Made by a program: the position numbers and the translations under genes. This document shows positions 22,880-31,980 of a stretch of 64,000 bases of DNA, piece after piece. The notes below the pieces were generated by a model. It did not search any database. It was not told the DNA's origin and saw nothing but the letters and a program-made list of their open reading frames with translations. The DNA comes from Halomonas denitrificans (GTDB lineage Bacteria > Pseudomonadota > Gammaproteobacteria > Pseudomonadales > Halomonadaceae). The DNA is taken from contig NZ_PYVX01000001.1 in the NCBI RefSeq assembly GCF_003056305.1, positions 1,116,001 through 1,180,000 of the forward strand. The letters run 5' to 3'. Each line of letters opens with the position of its first letter. The first letter of the stretch is position 1.

Positions 22880-23764
22880 TCAGTCGTCGATCATGCCCGC
22901 CAGCTGCAGGGCCTCGCTGACGGTGGAGTGGTACTTCTCGGAGAGCCAGGTCAGCGGCAGGCGAATGCCCGCCTCCATGTAGCCCATGCGATGCAGCGCC
23001 CACTTGACCGGGATCGGGTTGGACTCGACGCCCAGGTTGGTGTGCAGCGGCAGCAGCCGGGTGTTGATCTGGTGGGCCTTGTCGGCGTCGCCGGCCACGG
23101 CGGCGGCGCACAGCTCGTGCATCGCCCGCGGGGCGACGTTGGCGGTCACCGAGATGTCACCGTGGCCGCCCATCAGCATGAAGTCGCAGGCGGTGGCGTC
23201 GTCGCCGGAGTAGAGCATGAAGTCGCTGCCCTTGAGGCGCGCGATCAGGTCCTCGGCGCGCTCCAGGTTGCCGGTGGCATCCTTGAGGCCAATGATGCCG
23301 TCGACCTCGGCGAGACGCATCACGGTCTCGTTGTAGATGTCGGAGCAGGTGCGGCCGGGCACGTTGTAGAGGATCACCGGCAGGTCGCTGGCCTCGGCGA
23401 TGGCCTTGAAGTGCCGGTAGAGGCCTTCCTGGGTCGGCTTGTTGTAGTAGGGCGCCACCGTCAGGCAGTAGTCGGCCCCGACCTCCTTGGCGTAGCGGGT
23501 CAGCTCGACCGCCTCGGTGGTGTTGTTGGAGCCGGTGCCGGCGATTACCGGAATGCGGCCGTTGACCTCTTCCACCACGGTGCGGATGACGTCGAAGTGC
23601 TCGGCGAAGGACATGGTCGTCGGCTCGCCGGTGGTGCCGGCCGCCACGATCGCATCGGTGCCGTTGTCGAGATGAAAGTGCACCAGGCGGCGCAGGGCCT
23701 CCCAGTCGATATCGCCGTTGACCTTCATCGGCGTCGCCAGCGCGACGATACTTCCAGTGATCAT
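22880..23764 (-). CDS. dapA: 4-hydroxy-tetrahydrodipicolinate synthase
   Basis: 294 aa. It condenses pyruvate with aspartate semialdehyde in lysine/diaminopimelate synthesis. Catalytic residues align with E. coli numbering: Thr44/Thr45 ([10 protein letters not shown]), Tyr133 and Arg138 (LYNVPGR) and Schiff-base Lys161 ([10 protein letters not shown]). ATG 23764 is preceded by a duplicated TCGAGAGGA-type ribosome site. Starting at the upstream ATG 23797 would add 11 unrelated residues. Confidence 0.96.
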   Translation of the reverse strand: MITGSIVALATPMKVNGDIDWEALRRLVHFHLDNGTDAIVAAGTTGEPTTMSFAEHFDVIRTVVEEVNGRIPVIAGTGSNNTTEAVELTRYAKEVGADYCLTVAPYYNKPTQEGLYRHFKAIAEASDLPVILYNVPGRTCSDIYNETVMRLAEVDGIIGLKDATGNLERAEDLIARLKGSDFMLYSGDDATACDFMLMGGHGDISVTANVAPRAMHELCAAAVAGDADKAHQINTRLLPLHTNLGVESNPIPVKWALHRMGYMEAGIRLPLTWLSEKYHSTVSEALQLAGMIDD

Positions 23765-23994
23765 CCTCTCGATTCCTCTCGATTCACCTGCATTCACGGC
23801 CTGCCGGCCCCCGGGAAGCGCCGGGACCTGCCCCGGGGCCAGGGGCCAAATGGTACTCAGGCCTCGAGAGCCTGTACAGCCGCGACTTTACAGTTCGCCG
23901 CGCCTTGCGTGTAATCGGCTCGTGCCGGTCCGGCCGCGCCCTGCGACGGCCGACCGTCCCTCCATTGCCCATCCCCCTGACAAGGAGCCGTTTC

Positions 23995-24468
23995 ATGAGC
24001 GCGAGCCTCGGCGAACCCGTCCCCGACTTCACCGCCACCGCCACCGGCGACACCACCGTCACCCTCTCCGAGCTGCGCGGCCGGCAGGTGGTGATCTACT
24101 TCTACCCCAAGGCCAGCACCCCGGGCTGCACCACCGAGGGCGGCGACTTTCGCGATCGCAAGGAGGCGTTCGACGCCGCCAACACCGTGATCCTCGGCGT
24201 CTCCCGGGACGGCATCCGCGCCCAGGAGAACTTCAAGGCCAAGCAGGGGTTCAACTTCGCGCTGCTCTCCGACAAGGACGAGGCCGTCTGCCGGCTGTTC
24301 GACGTCATCAAGCTGAAGAAGCTCTACGGCAAGGAGCACCTGGGGATAGAGCGCAGCACCTTCCTGATCGATGCCGAGGGCCGGCTCGCCCGCGAGTGGC
24401 GCGGCGTCAAGGTCAAGGGCCACGTCGAGGAGGTCCTCGCGGCGGCCGAGGCCCTGCACGCCGGCTGA
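23995..24468 (+). CDS. bcp: Thioredoxin-dependent peroxiredoxin, Bcp/PrxQ family
   Basis: 157 aa. The peroxidatic Cys is in STPGCTTEGG (Cys46). In E. coli Bcp the resolving Cys lies five residues later; here that position is Gly, so the protein would work as a 1-Cys enzyme or resolve through another Cys such as the one in EAVCRLF. It reduces hydrogen and lipid peroxides. ATG 23995 has AAGGAG at 7 nt. It is divergent from dapA (230-bp gap). Confidence 0.92.
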   Translation: MSASLGEPVPDFTATATGDTTVTLSELRGRQVVIYFYPKASTPGCTTEGGDFRDRKEAFDAANTVILGVSRDGIRAQENFKAKQGFNFALLSDKDEAVCRLFDVIKLKKLYGKEHLGIERSTFLIDAEGRLAREWRGVKVKGHVEEVLAAAEALHAG

Positions 24469-24529
24469 GCCCGCCCGCTTCCCCTTCCCCCCCCGGGCGG
24501 CCCGTGACGGGCCGCCCGGGGGCGCCGCC

Positions 24530-25630
24530 TCAGGATTCGGCGGGGGTGTCCGGCGTCTCCTGGCGGTGGCGCTGCTGGATGCCCCGCGGCCAGGCATAGA
24601 CCAGCGCCTTGAGCAGGGTCGCCAGGGGGATCGCGAAGAAGATCCCCCAGAAGCCCCAGATGCCGCCGAAGAACAGCACCGCCAGGATGATCGACACCGG
24701 GTGCAGGTTGACCGCCTCGGAGAACAGGATCGGCACCAGCACGTTGCCATCCAGCGCCTGGATCACGCCGTAGGCCACGATCACGTAGAGGAACTGGTCG
24801 CTGATGCCGAAGTGGAAGCCCGCCACCGCGGCCACCGGCAGCGTGGCCACCGCGGCGCCGATGTAGGGGACCAGCACCGACAGCCCCACCAGCACCGCCA
24901 GCAGCGCCGTGTAGGGCAGCCCGAAGAAGGCGAAGGTGAAGAACGCCACGCTGCCGACGATGATGATCTCGGTGAACTTGCCGCGCACGTAGTTGGCGAT
25001 CTGGTCGTCCATCTCCTGCCAGATGCGGGTCATCAGGTCGCGCCGCTGCGGCAGCAGCGAGACGGTGAAGCCCACCAGCCGATCGCGATCCTTGAGCATG
25101 AAGAAGACCAGGATCGGCACCAGCACCAGGTAAATGATCAGCGCCAGGACGTTGCCCAGCGAGGCCAGCGACAGCGTCAGGGCGCGCTGGCCGAGCTGTG
25201 TCACCTCGCGGCCGGCCATGCCGATCCAGTTCTGGATCTGGTCCGGCGTCACCAGCTGCGGATAGCGCGCCTGGAGGTCATCGAGCAGCTGCTGGCCGCT
25301 GGCGAACATCCGCGGCGTCTCCTGGATCAGGTTGACCAGCTGCGTCCAGATCAGCGGCATCAGGATCAGCGCCATCGCCAGCAGCACGCCGATGAACCCC
25401 AGGAAGACCAGGATCACCGCCAGCAGATGGGGCACGCGGCGACGCGTCAGGCCGTTCACCGCCCCCTGCAGCAGGAAGGCGATGACCAGCGCGGTGAGGA
25501 AGGGGGCCAGCATGTGGCCCATCCAGATCACCACGGCGAAGCCGAGCGCCAGCACCACCAGCAGGATCACCGCCTCCTCGTCGGAGAAGTAGTGCTCGAT
25601 CCAGCTACGGAATACCGACCTCAGGGTCAT
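24530..25630 (-). CDS. AI-2E family transporter (PerM-like)
   Basis: 366 aa integral membrane protein with about eight hydrophobic segments: two near the N-terminus, one pair around residues 60-90, then a soluble helical part (LIQETPRMFASGQQLL) and four to five at the C-terminus. The pattern LVPILVFFMLKDRD and GNVLVPILFSEAVNLHP is typical of PerM/YdgG-type proteins. The substrate is not predictable; relatives export signals or ions. ATG 25630 overlaps the TusA-like gene by 4 bp. Confidence 0.85.
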   Translation of the reverse strand: MTLRSVFRSWIEHYFSDEEAVILLVVLALGFAVVIWMGHMLAPFLTALVIAFLLQGAVNGLTRRRVPHLLAVILVFLGFIGVLLAMALILMPLIWTQLVNLIQETPRMFASGQQLLDDLQARYPQLVTPDQIQNWIGMAGREVTQLGQRALTLSLASLGNVLALIIYLVLVPILVFFMLKDRDRLVGFTVSLLPQRRDLMTRIWQEMDDQIANYVRGKFTEIIIVGSVAFFTFAFFGLPYTALLAVLVGLSVLVPYIGAAVATLPVAAVAGFHFGISDQFLYVIVAYGVIQALDGNVLVPILFSEAVNLHPVSIILAVLFFGGIWGFWGIFFAIPLATLLKALVYAWPRGIQQRHRQETPDTPAES

Positions 25631-25875
25631 GAAGGCGATGCCCCCCCCTTGCGGATCCAGTAGTGGTAGACCTCGCCCCGCTCCTCCCTGGCGTGCATCT
25701 CGTGGGGGCTCTGGGCCACGAAGGTCTCGAAGTCGCGCCAGGAGCCCGCGTCGGTGGCCTGTACCTCGAGCAGCTGGCCGGGCGCGAGGCGCGACAGGGC
25801 CTGCTTGGCCTTGAGCAGCGGCAGCGGACAGGGAAGACCGCGGGCATCGAGCAGATCGTCGGGTTGCAGCGCCAT
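25627..25875 (-). CDS. TusA/YedF-like sulfurtransferase
   Basis: 82 aa. The TusA fold signature LDARGLPCPLPLLKAKQAL contains the single active Cys of the CPxP motif near residue 16. Proteins of this family carry persulfide sulfur. The C-terminus (HYWIRKGG) is typical of family members encoded next to PerM transporters. It is translationally coupled to the transporter gene. Confidence 0.85.
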   Translation of the reverse strand: MALQPDDLLDARGLPCPLPLLKAKQALSRLAPGQLLEVQATDAGSWRDFETFVAQSPHEMHAREERGEVYHYWIRKGGASPS

Positions 25876-26016
25876 GTTGTCTCCCGGGAGAATGCAGTGA
25901 GTCGTGCAGGCCGGCGGCCGACACGCAAGTTCCTGCGATTTAAAGGCACTTTGCGGACCGAATCAATGTCGAAGCCCAACGCCCGCCCCCGCTTTCGCCC
26001 CGTGACGAGGATGGCC

Positions 26017-27525
26017 ATGCTGCGTCGAACCGGATCCTGCCTCACCGCCAGCGCCCTCTGCCTGGCACTCGCCCTGCCGGGCCAGGCCCAGTCCGCGGAC
26101 CGCTTCGAGGCGCCCGGGCTGACCGACCGCGGCGGCACGCCGATCGCCAGCGGCGACTACGGCCTGCCGAGCCTCACCCACGGCGGCAGCCAGGCGATCA
26201 GCGGCGAGGAGCTGCGCCTGGGGCGCGCCTGGCTGCGCCAGTTCCGCGCCCGGGCCCCCGAGTGGCAGGACGCCATCGCCCAGGACTACGTGGAGTCGCT
26301 GGTCGCCCGCCTGCTGCCCCACAGCGGCCTCAGCCGGGCGGAGACCGTCGTCACCCTGGTGGAGAGCCGCCTGCTCAACGCCTTCGCGGTGCCCGGCGGG
26401 GTGATCGGCGTCAACGCCGGGCTGTTCGCCTTCGCCGAGCGGGAGGCCGAGCTCGCCTCGGTGGTCGCCCATGAGCTCGGCCACCTCGCCCAGCGCCACT
26501 ACGCCCGCGGCCGGGAGCGCGCCGAACAGACCCAGATCCCGACCATGGCCGCCATGCTGGCCGGCATGCTGCTCGCCGCCGGGGGTGGCGGCGACGCCGG
26601 CATCGCCGCCGCCATGGGCACCCAGGCGGCCTTCATCCAGGACCAGCTGCGCTACTCGCGGCGCTTCGAGCAGGAGGCCGACCGCGTCGGCCTGCAGGCG
26701 ATGGCCGGCGCCGGCTACGACCCGGAGGCCATGGTGGAGATGTTTCGCGCCATGCAGCGCATGGTCAGCCTGCAGGGCGGCAATCCACCGGAGTTCCTGC
26801 TCTCCCACCCGATGACCGAGTCGCGCATCAGCGATACCCAGGCCCGCGCCAGCCAGACGACCGTGGCGACGCCGCGGGGCGAGGCGCTCGAGTACGCGCT
26901 GGTCAGGGCCCGCGCCCTGCTGGCGATCCACGACCGCGACCCCCAGCAGGCCGCCACCCGGCTGGCCCAGGACCAGGCCCCCGCGGCGGCCCGGCGCTAC
27001 CTGGCAGCGCTGCTCGACGCCCGGGCGGGGCGCACCGACCGGGCGCTGAACGCGCTCGACGCCCTGGCCCGCGCGCACCCGGATCTCGCGATGCTGCCGG
27101 CCACCGCGGCTCAGGTGGCCTTCGCCGCCGGCCGCACCGACGACGCCGTCAGCCGCAGCCGGGCCCAGCTGCGCCTGATGCCGGACTACGTGCCGACCCG
27201 CCGCCTGCTCGGCGAGGCGCTGCTGCAGCGCGATCCCGACGAGGCCTACCGGGTGCTGCGCGAGCTGGCCGAGCGCCGCCCCGAGGACCCGCAGGTGTTC
27301 ACCCTGCTCGCCGAGGCCGCCGGGCGCAGCGGCCGGGAGGCCTGGGGCCACCTGGCCCGCGCCGAGCAGCTGCAGCTCACCGGCCATATCGATCGCGCCA
27401 TTCGCCAGCTCGAGGTCGCCAAGGAGGTCGCCGAGCGCCAGGGCGAGCCCGCCGCGACGAGCGCCATCGAGCGGCGCCGGGAGGCCTTCCTCGGCTATCG
27501 GGAGACGCTGGAGGAGTTCCGGTAG
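26017..27525 (+). CDS. bepA: M48 family beta-barrel assembly-enhancing protease BepA
   Basis: 502 aa from this start. A signal peptide (CLTASALCLALALPGQAQS) precedes an M48 zinc-protease domain with HELGHLAQRH and the third ligand in EQEADRVGLQAM. A C-terminal series of TPR helices runs from about residue 290 to the end. BepA acts in the periplasm on stalled LptD and other outer-membrane proteins. I prefer ATG 26017 because GAGG lies 6 nt upstream; ATG 25966 would add 17 residues without a ribosome site. BamC, of the same pathway, is encoded nearby. Confidence 0.9.
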   Translation: MLRRTGSCLTASALCLALALPGQAQSADRFEAPGLTDRGGTPIASGDYGLPSLTHGGSQAISGEELRLGRAWLRQFRARAPEWQDAIAQDYVESLVARLLPHSGLSRAETVVTLVESRLLNAFAVPGGVIGVNAGLFAFAEREAELASVVAHELGHLAQRHYARGRERAEQTQIPTMAAMLAGMLLAAGGGGDAGIAAAMGTQAAFIQDQLRYSRRFEQEADRVGLQAMAGAGYDPEAMVEMFRAMQRMVSLQGGNPPEFLLSHPMTESRISDTQARASQTTVATPRGEALEYALVRARALLAIHDRDPQQAATRLAQDQAPAAARRYLAALLDARAGRTDRALNALDALARAHPDLAMLPATAAQVAFAAGRTDDAVSRSRAQLRLMPDYVPTRRLLGEALLQRDPDEAYRVLRELAERRPEDPQVFTLLAEAAGRSGREAWGHLARAEQLQLTGHIDRAIRQLEVAKEVAERQGEPAATSAIERRREAFLGYRETLEEFR

Positions 27526-27557
27526 CCGCTGCCCGCGCCCCTCGACCGCCCAAAAGA

Positions 27558-27587
27558 AAACCCCGAGGGCCTCGGCCCTCGGGGTTT
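27558..27587. terminator. Bidirectional terminator, bepA / nadA
   Basis: A 13-bp stem (AAACCCCGAGGGC) has a CTCG loop. The T tail is TTTC on the plus strand and TTTTCTTTT on the minus strand, the strongest for nadA. Confidence 0.85.
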
Positions 27588-27616
27588 CTGTCAGCTCGTT
27601 GCCCGACGCACAACGC

Positions 27617-28645
27617 CTACTTCTTGAAGTTGAGCATCCGCTCCAGGGGCTTCAGGGCGGCCAGGCGCAGCGCGTCATCGACGACGATCTCGCCCGTGCC
27701 CTCACGCAGCGCGGCGGTCAGGTTGTCCAGGGCGTTCATCGCCATCCACGGGCAGTGGGCGCAGCTCTTGCAGGTGGCGCCGTTGCCGGCAGTGGGCGCC
27801 TCGAACAGCGTCTTCTCCGGCACCGCCTGCTGCATCTTGAAGAAGATGCCGCGGTCGGTGGCGACGATCAGCCGCTCGTGGGGCAGCTCCTTCGCCGCGG
27901 TGATCAGCTGGGAGGTGGAGCCCGCCACGTCGGCAAGCTCCACCACCGAGGCCGGCGACTCCGGGTGCACCAGCACGGCGGCATCGGGATAGAGCGACTT
28001 CAGGTCCTCGACGCCCTTGGCCTTGAACTCCTCGTGGACGATGCAGGCACCGTCCCAGAGCAGCATGTCGGCGCCGGTCTGCTTCTGGATGTAGCCGCCG
28101 AGGTGCTTGTCCGGGGCCCAGAGGATCTTCTCGCCGCGCGCCTGGAGGTGCTCGATCACGTCCACCGCGATGGAGGAGGTCACCACCCAGTCGGCGCGCG
28201 CCTTCACCGCCGCGGAGGTGTTGGCGTAGACCACCACGGTGCGGTCGGGGTGGGCGTCGCAGAAGGCGGCGAACTCGTCGGCCGGGCAGCCCAGGTCCAG
28301 CGAGCAGGTCGCCTCCAGGGTCGGCATCAGCACGCGCTTCTCAGGGGAGAGGATCTTGGCCGTCTCGCCCATGAAGCGCACGCCGGCCACCACCAGGGTA
28401 TCGGCCTCGTGGCGGGCGCCGAAGCGCGCCATCTCCAGGGAGTCGGCGACGCAGCCGCCGGTCTCCTCGGCCAGCTGCTGGATGGCATCGTCGGTGTAAT
28501 AGTGCGCCACCAGCACGGCGTTGTTGGCTTCGAGGAGCGCCTTGATCTCCTCGATGCGCGCCTCGTCCTCGGCGGGAATGCGGGTGGGGCAGTAGGTGCG
28601 TGCCAGCTGATCGCGCAGCTCGGCACGGGAAGTCATGATCGTCAT
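27617..28645 (-). CDS. nadA: Quinolinate synthase A
   Basis: 342 aa. It condenses iminoaspartate and dihydroxyacetone phosphate to quinolinate with a [4Fe-4S] cluster. The three cluster Cys are in [15 protein letters not shown] and SCAHCPWM. Other motifs are [11 protein letters not shown] and [11 protein letters not shown] 28645 has no clear ribosome site; ATG 28636 is an alternative giving MTSRAEL. The product feeds NadC in the same window. Confidence 0.95.
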   Translation of the reverse strand: MTIMTSRAELRDQLARTYCPTRIPAEDEARIEEIKALLEANNAVLVAHYYTDDAIQQLAEETGGCVADSLEMARFGARHEADTLVVAGVRFMGETAKILSPEKRVLMPTLEATCSLDLGCPADEFAAFCDAHPDRTVVVYANTSAAVKARADWVVTSSIAVDVIEHLQARGEKILWAPDKHLGGYIQKQTGADMLLWDGACIVHEEFKAKGVEDLKSLYPDAAVLVHPESPASVVELADVAGSTSQLITAAKELPHERLIVATDRGIFFKMQQAVPEKTLFEAPTAGNGATCKSCAHCPWMAMNALDNLTAALREGTGEIVVDDALRLAALKPLERMLNFKK

Positions 28646-28878
28646 CGTGTCTACCACTGTGACCGGCAGGGGCTCCCCCTGCAATGCACCAGGTGTCGCC
28701 GCTCGTGCACTCCGCACGGGGCCACACGCCAGAGGGTCAACCGCTGCGTCTGTCGCGATGGTCGACCCAACGCCATTCTAGACCAGAATGCCCGGGTATT
28801 GTTCGATTCCGGGGAGAGAAAGTGTCGCCGCGCGGCACCGGCCTGCCCCGCCGTCGGGCGAGGGGCCCCAACGCAGAA
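28646..28878. other. Intergenic stretch between nadA and the tRNA-Lys terminator
   Basis: It presumably holds the nadA promoter. I see no open frame with family similarity, no tRNA and no strong repeat. Confidence 0.4.
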
Positions 28879-28907
28879 CGCCCCCGCTTCCGGGGGAAGC
28901 GGGGGCG
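28879..28907 (-). terminator. Terminator of the tRNA-Lys transcript
   Basis: A perfect 13-bp stem (CGCCCCCGCTTCC) with a GGG loop lies 8 nt past the 3' end of the distal tRNA-Lys, followed by TTCT on the minus strand. Confidence 0.75.
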
Positions 28908-28914
28908 TCGAATC

Positions 28915-28990
28915 TGGTGGGTCGTGTAGGATTCGAACCTACGACCAATTGGTTAAAAGCCAACTGCTCTACCAACTGAGCTAACGACCC
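28915..28990 (-). tRNA. tRNA-Lys (UUU), copy 2
   Basis: 76 nt including encoded CCA. The acceptor stem is GGGTCGT, the D arm has GCTCAGTTGG, the anticodon loop is CTTTTAA (anticodon TTT) and the T arm has GGTTCGAATCC. It is identical to the copy 41 bp upstream. Confidence 0.97.
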
Positions 28991-29031
28991 ATGACGCATG
29001 GCGGCTCAGTCGCCATGGTCGCAGGTTCGGA

Positions 29032-29107
29032 TGGTGGGTCGTGTAGGATTCGAACCTACGACCAATTGGTTAAAAGCCAACTGCTCTACCAACTGAGCTA
29101 ACGACCC
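29032..29107 (-). tRNA. tRNA-Lys (UUU), copy 1
   Basis: 76 nt including CCA, with the same sequence as the second copy. It is first in a two-tRNA transcript with a well-formed promoter upstream. Confidence 0.97.
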
Positions 29108-29123
29108 TTCCGAACGGGTGCAG

Positions 29124-29152
29124 ATATTACTGATCCGCCCCCGCGATGGCAA
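29124..29152 (-). promoter_or_regulatory. Sigma-70 promoter of the tRNA-Lys pair
   Basis: On the minus strand TTGCCA and TAATAT are separated by exactly 17 bp. Transcription would start about 10 nt before the first tRNA-Lys. Confidence 0.65.
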
Positions 29153-29188
29153 GCGATTTTTGCCTTTGGTCGAAGAGAACGGGGCGGA

Positions 29189-30046
29189 TCACCGCTGACG
29201 CTGGTTCTTCGGCTTGCGCATGGCCTGCACCGGACGGCGCTTGTGCTTGTCGCGGCTCCAGCGGTTCTTCTCGTCCGGGGTCAGTTCCGGCACCTTGCGC
29301 GCCGCCAGGCCCGCCGTGGTGGCCAGGTCATCGATCTCGTCCTGGGAGAGCTCCACCCACTCCCCGGCCTTGGTGCGCTTGTCGAGGAAGATGTTGCCGT
29401 AGCGCACCCGCTTGAGGCGGCTCACGGTCAGGCCCTGGGACTCCCACAGCCGGCGCACCTCGCGGTTGCGCCCTTCCATGATCACCACGTGGAACCAGGT
29501 GTTGATGCCCTCGCCGCCGAACTCCTGCACGTCGGTGAAGTTCGCCGGGCCGTCGTCGAGCATCACGCCCTCGACCATCGCCTTGACGTTGGCCTGGGTG
29601 ACCTCGCCCATGACGCGCACGGCGTACTCGCGCTCCACCTGGGTGGAGGGGTGCATCAGCTTGTTGGCCAGCTCGCCGTCGGTGGTGAACAGCAGCAGGC
29701 CGCTGGTGTTGATGTCCAGGCGGCCGATGGCGATCCAGCGCTCGCCCTTGAGGCGCGGCAGGCGGTCGAAGACGGTACGGCGTCCCTCGGGGTCCTTGCG
29801 GGTGCAGAGCTCCCCCTCGGGCTTGTTGTACATGATCACCCGACGCGGCACGTCCTCGGCGGCGCGCAGGGTCACCGGGCGGTCATCGAGGGCCACCCGG
29901 TCGCGCGCCTCGATGCGGTCGCCCAGGGTCGCCACCTTGCCGTTGACCTTGACCCGGCCGTCGGCGATGGCCGTTTCCATCTCGCGGCGCGAACCCAGCC
30001 CGGCGCGGGCCAGGACCTTCTGCAGTTTCTCGGTGGTAGTGCTCAT
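29189..30046 (-). CDS. rluB: 23S rRNA pseudouridine(2605) synthase RluB
   Basis: 285 aa. An S4 RNA-binding domain ([18 protein letters not shown]) precedes the synthase domain with catalytic Asp in [14 protein letters not shown] and the motif [13 protein letters not shown]. The C-terminal tail is Lys/Arg-rich. It makes pseudouridine in 23S helix 89. Its start overlaps the scpB stop by 4 bp, the common scpA-scpB-rluB operon. Confidence 0.94.
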   Translation of the reverse strand: MSTTTEKLQKVLARAGLGSRREMETAIADGRVKVNGKVATLGDRIEARDRVALDDRPVTLRAAEDVPRRVIMYNKPEGELCTRKDPEGRRTVFDRLPRLKGERWIAIGRLDINTSGLLLFTTDGELANKLMHPSTQVEREYAVRVMGEVTQANVKAMVEGVMLDDGPANFTDVQEFGGEGINTWFHVVIMEGRNREVRRLWESQGLTVSRLKRVRYGNIFLDKRTKAGEWVELSQDEIDDLATTAGLAARKVPELTPDEKNRWSRDKHKRRPVQAMRKPKNQRQR

Positions 30047-30927
30047 CGGTCATCGTTCTCACTGGATGTGGATTCCGTGCCCGCGGCAGCGTCATCGTCG
30101 ACGCGGCCCCGAGCACGTTCGGACAGGCGAGCCTCCAGATCGGCGAAGCTCAGCTCGGTCCGCTCGGACGCCGTCCCGGCGTGGTCGTCGTCGGCCCTCC
30201 CGGCCGTCGTGTCGGTCGTCGCCTCGGCGTCGACCTCGCCCCCCGCCTCGGGGGGCGTCGTCTGGTCATCGGACGCGTCGTCTCGTGCGTCTTCCGCATC
30301 CTCCGCGTCGCCCTCGTCCGCCGGCGCGTCGGCCTGGGCCAGCAGGTCGTGCTGGGGCGGCGGCGCCTCCTCCTCGAGGGTCGGCTCCTCGAACTGCTTG
30401 AGCTCGTGCATCGGCGGCAGCTCGTCGAGGGTGCGCAGCCCGAGGTCGTCGAGGAAGCTGCGCGTGGTGGCATAGACCGCCGGGCGTCCCGGCACGTCGC
30501 GATGGCCCACCACCCGCACCCAGCCGCGATCGAGCAGGGTGCGCATGATCGAGCCGCTCACCGAGACCCCGCGCACCTCCTCGATGTCGCCGCGGGTCAC
30601 CGGCTGGCGGTAGGCGATCAGCGCCAGGGTCTCGAGCAGCGCCCGGGAGTAGCGCTGGGGGCGCTCGTCCCACAGCCGCGAGACCCAGGGCGAGAGCCGC
30701 GGGCGGATGCGCAGCTGGTAGCCCGAGGCGGTCTCGAGCAGCTCCAGGGCGCCCCGCTCGTGGCGCAGGCCGAGCCGCTCGAGGGCCTCGCGCAGCGCGC
30801 GGCGCGGCGGCTGCTCGTGGTCGTCGAAGAGCCCCTCGAGGCGATCCAGCCCCAGCGGCTCGCCGGCCGCCAGCAGGGCCGCCTCGAGGATATCGTCCAG
30901 GGCATTGGGGGATTCCATGGCGGTCAT
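30043..30927 (-). CDS. scpB: Segregation and condensation protein B
   Basis: 294 aa, against roughly 180-200 for many ScpB. The first about 180 residues hold the two winged-helix domains ([39 protein letters not shown]). The last about 110 are a low-complexity tail rich in Asp, Glu, Thr and Ala. ScpB binds ScpA and SMC in the condensin complex. The start ATG 30927 overlaps the scpA stop by 4 bp. The long acidic tail may reflect salt-adapted proteomes; its function is unknown. Confidence 0.93.
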   Translation of the reverse strand: MTAMESPNALDDILEAALLAAGEPLGLDRLEGLFDDHEQPPRRALREALERLGLRHERGALELLETASGYQLRIRPRLSPWVSRLWDERPQRYSRALLETLALIAYRQPVTRGDIEEVRGVSVSGSIMRTLLDRGWVRVVGHRDVPGRPAVYATTRSFLDDLGLRTLDELPPMHELKQFEEPTLEEEAPPPQHDLLAQADAPADEGDAEDAEDARDDASDDQTTPPEAGGEVDAEATTDTTAGRADDDHAGTASERTELSFADLEARLSERARGRVDDDAAAGTESTSSENDDR

Positions 30928-31892
30928 GCCGGTTCGCTCCCGTCGTGGTCATCATCGCGAGGGTCGTCGACGGGACTCTCGTCGAAGGGACTCTCGTCGC
31001 CCGCCTCGTCCTCCAGGGCCTCCTCCTCGAAGGCCGCCTCCTCGTCCAGCCGGGCCCGCACGTGGATCGGCGAGAGCGGGGCGTTCTGGACGATCTCGAT
31101 CATCGCCTCCTTGGCGAGCTCGAGGATCGCCATGAAGGTCACGACCACCCCGGCACGCCCCTCCTCGAGGGTGAACAGCGCCTCGAAGGGGGTGTAGTGC
31201 TCCCGCGACAGCTGCTCCATGATCGCCAGCATGCGCTCCCGGGTCGAGAGCCCCTCGCGGCTGATCTGGTGGGCCTGGTTGAGCTCGGCGCGGCGCAGGA
31301 TGCCGGCCAGCGCCCCGAGCAGCTCGTCGAGCTCCACGTCGGGGTGGATCACTCGCGCCTCGAGGGCCGGCAGCGCGGCCCGCGCCGGGAACCAATCGCG
31401 GCCCAGGCGCGGCAGCTCGGCCAGCGCCTCGGCGGCATGCTTGAGGCGCTCGTACTCCTGCAGGCGGCGGATCAGCTCGGCGCGCGGGTCCTCCTCGTCG
31501 TCCTCGTCGCCCTCCTTGGGCGGGCGCGGCAGCAGGGTGCGCGACTTGATCTCGGCGAGCATCGCCGCCATCAGCAGGTACTCCCCGGCCAGCTCGATCT
31601 CCATCGCCTTCATCAGCTCCACGTACTCGATGTACTGGCGCGTGATGGCCGCCACGTCGATGGCGAGGATATCCAGGTTCTGACGGCGAATCAGGTAGAG
31701 CAGCAGGTCCAGCGGCCCCTCGAAGGCCTCGAGGAAGACCCGCAGGGCCTCCGGCGGGATGTAGAGGTCCTCGGGCAGCTCGGTGATCGGCTCGTCGAAC
31801 AGGCGGCCCAGCACGTCGGCCTGGACGCCGGGCGCCTCGACGGCATCACGGTCGGCCCGCTCGGGCGCTTCACTCTGGGGCGTATCGCTCAC
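30924..31892 (-). CDS. scpA: Segregation and condensation protein A
   Basis: 322 aa. The kleisin N-domain FEGPLDLLLYLIRRQNLDI and AGEYLLMAAMLAEIKSRTLLP are diagnostic. The C-terminal winged helix (VTFMAILELAKEAMIEIVQ) is followed by an acidic tail. I chose GTG 31892 (protein MSDTPQSEAP). The frame is open to a TTG at 31946, but that leader crosses an inverted repeat. It heads the scpA-scpB-rluB operon. Confidence 0.92.
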   Translation of the reverse strand: MSDTPQSEAPERADRDAVEAPGVQADVLGRLFDEPITELPEDLYIPPEALRVFLEAFEGPLDLLLYLIRRQNLDILAIDVAAITRQYIEYVELMKAMEIELAGEYLLMAAMLAEIKSRTLLPRPPKEGDEDDEEDPRAELIRRLQEYERLKHAAEALAELPRLGRDWFPARAALPALEARVIHPDVELDELLGALAGILRRAELNQAHQISREGLSTRERMLAIMEQLSREHYTPFEALFTLEEGRAGVVVTFMAILELAKEAMIEIVQNAPLSPIHVRARLDEEAAFEEEALEDEAGDESPFDESPVDDPRDDDHDGSEPA

Positions 31893-31909
31893 GCGGGGCC
31901 TGGCCTCTC

Positions 31910-31940
31910 GACTGCACGGCGGATGATCGACCGTGCAGTC
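31910..31940 (-). terminator. Inverted repeat between radD and scpA
   Basis: A perfect 10-bp repeat (GACTGCACGG) with an 11-nt loop lies 41 bp past the radD stop and 18 bp before scpA. It may end radD transcription, although no T tract follows; an operator role is also possible. Confidence 0.45.
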
Positions 31941-31980
31941 TAGCAACTTCGGGGCCGGGAGGGTAATCGCCGGCGCGCCC

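Noticed and set aside
28915..29107. The two identical tRNA-Lys copies as an integration-generated duplication.
   Set aside because: Both are complete tRNAs with encoded CCA, separated by 41 bp with no mobile genes; ordinary tandem tRNA duplication is enough.
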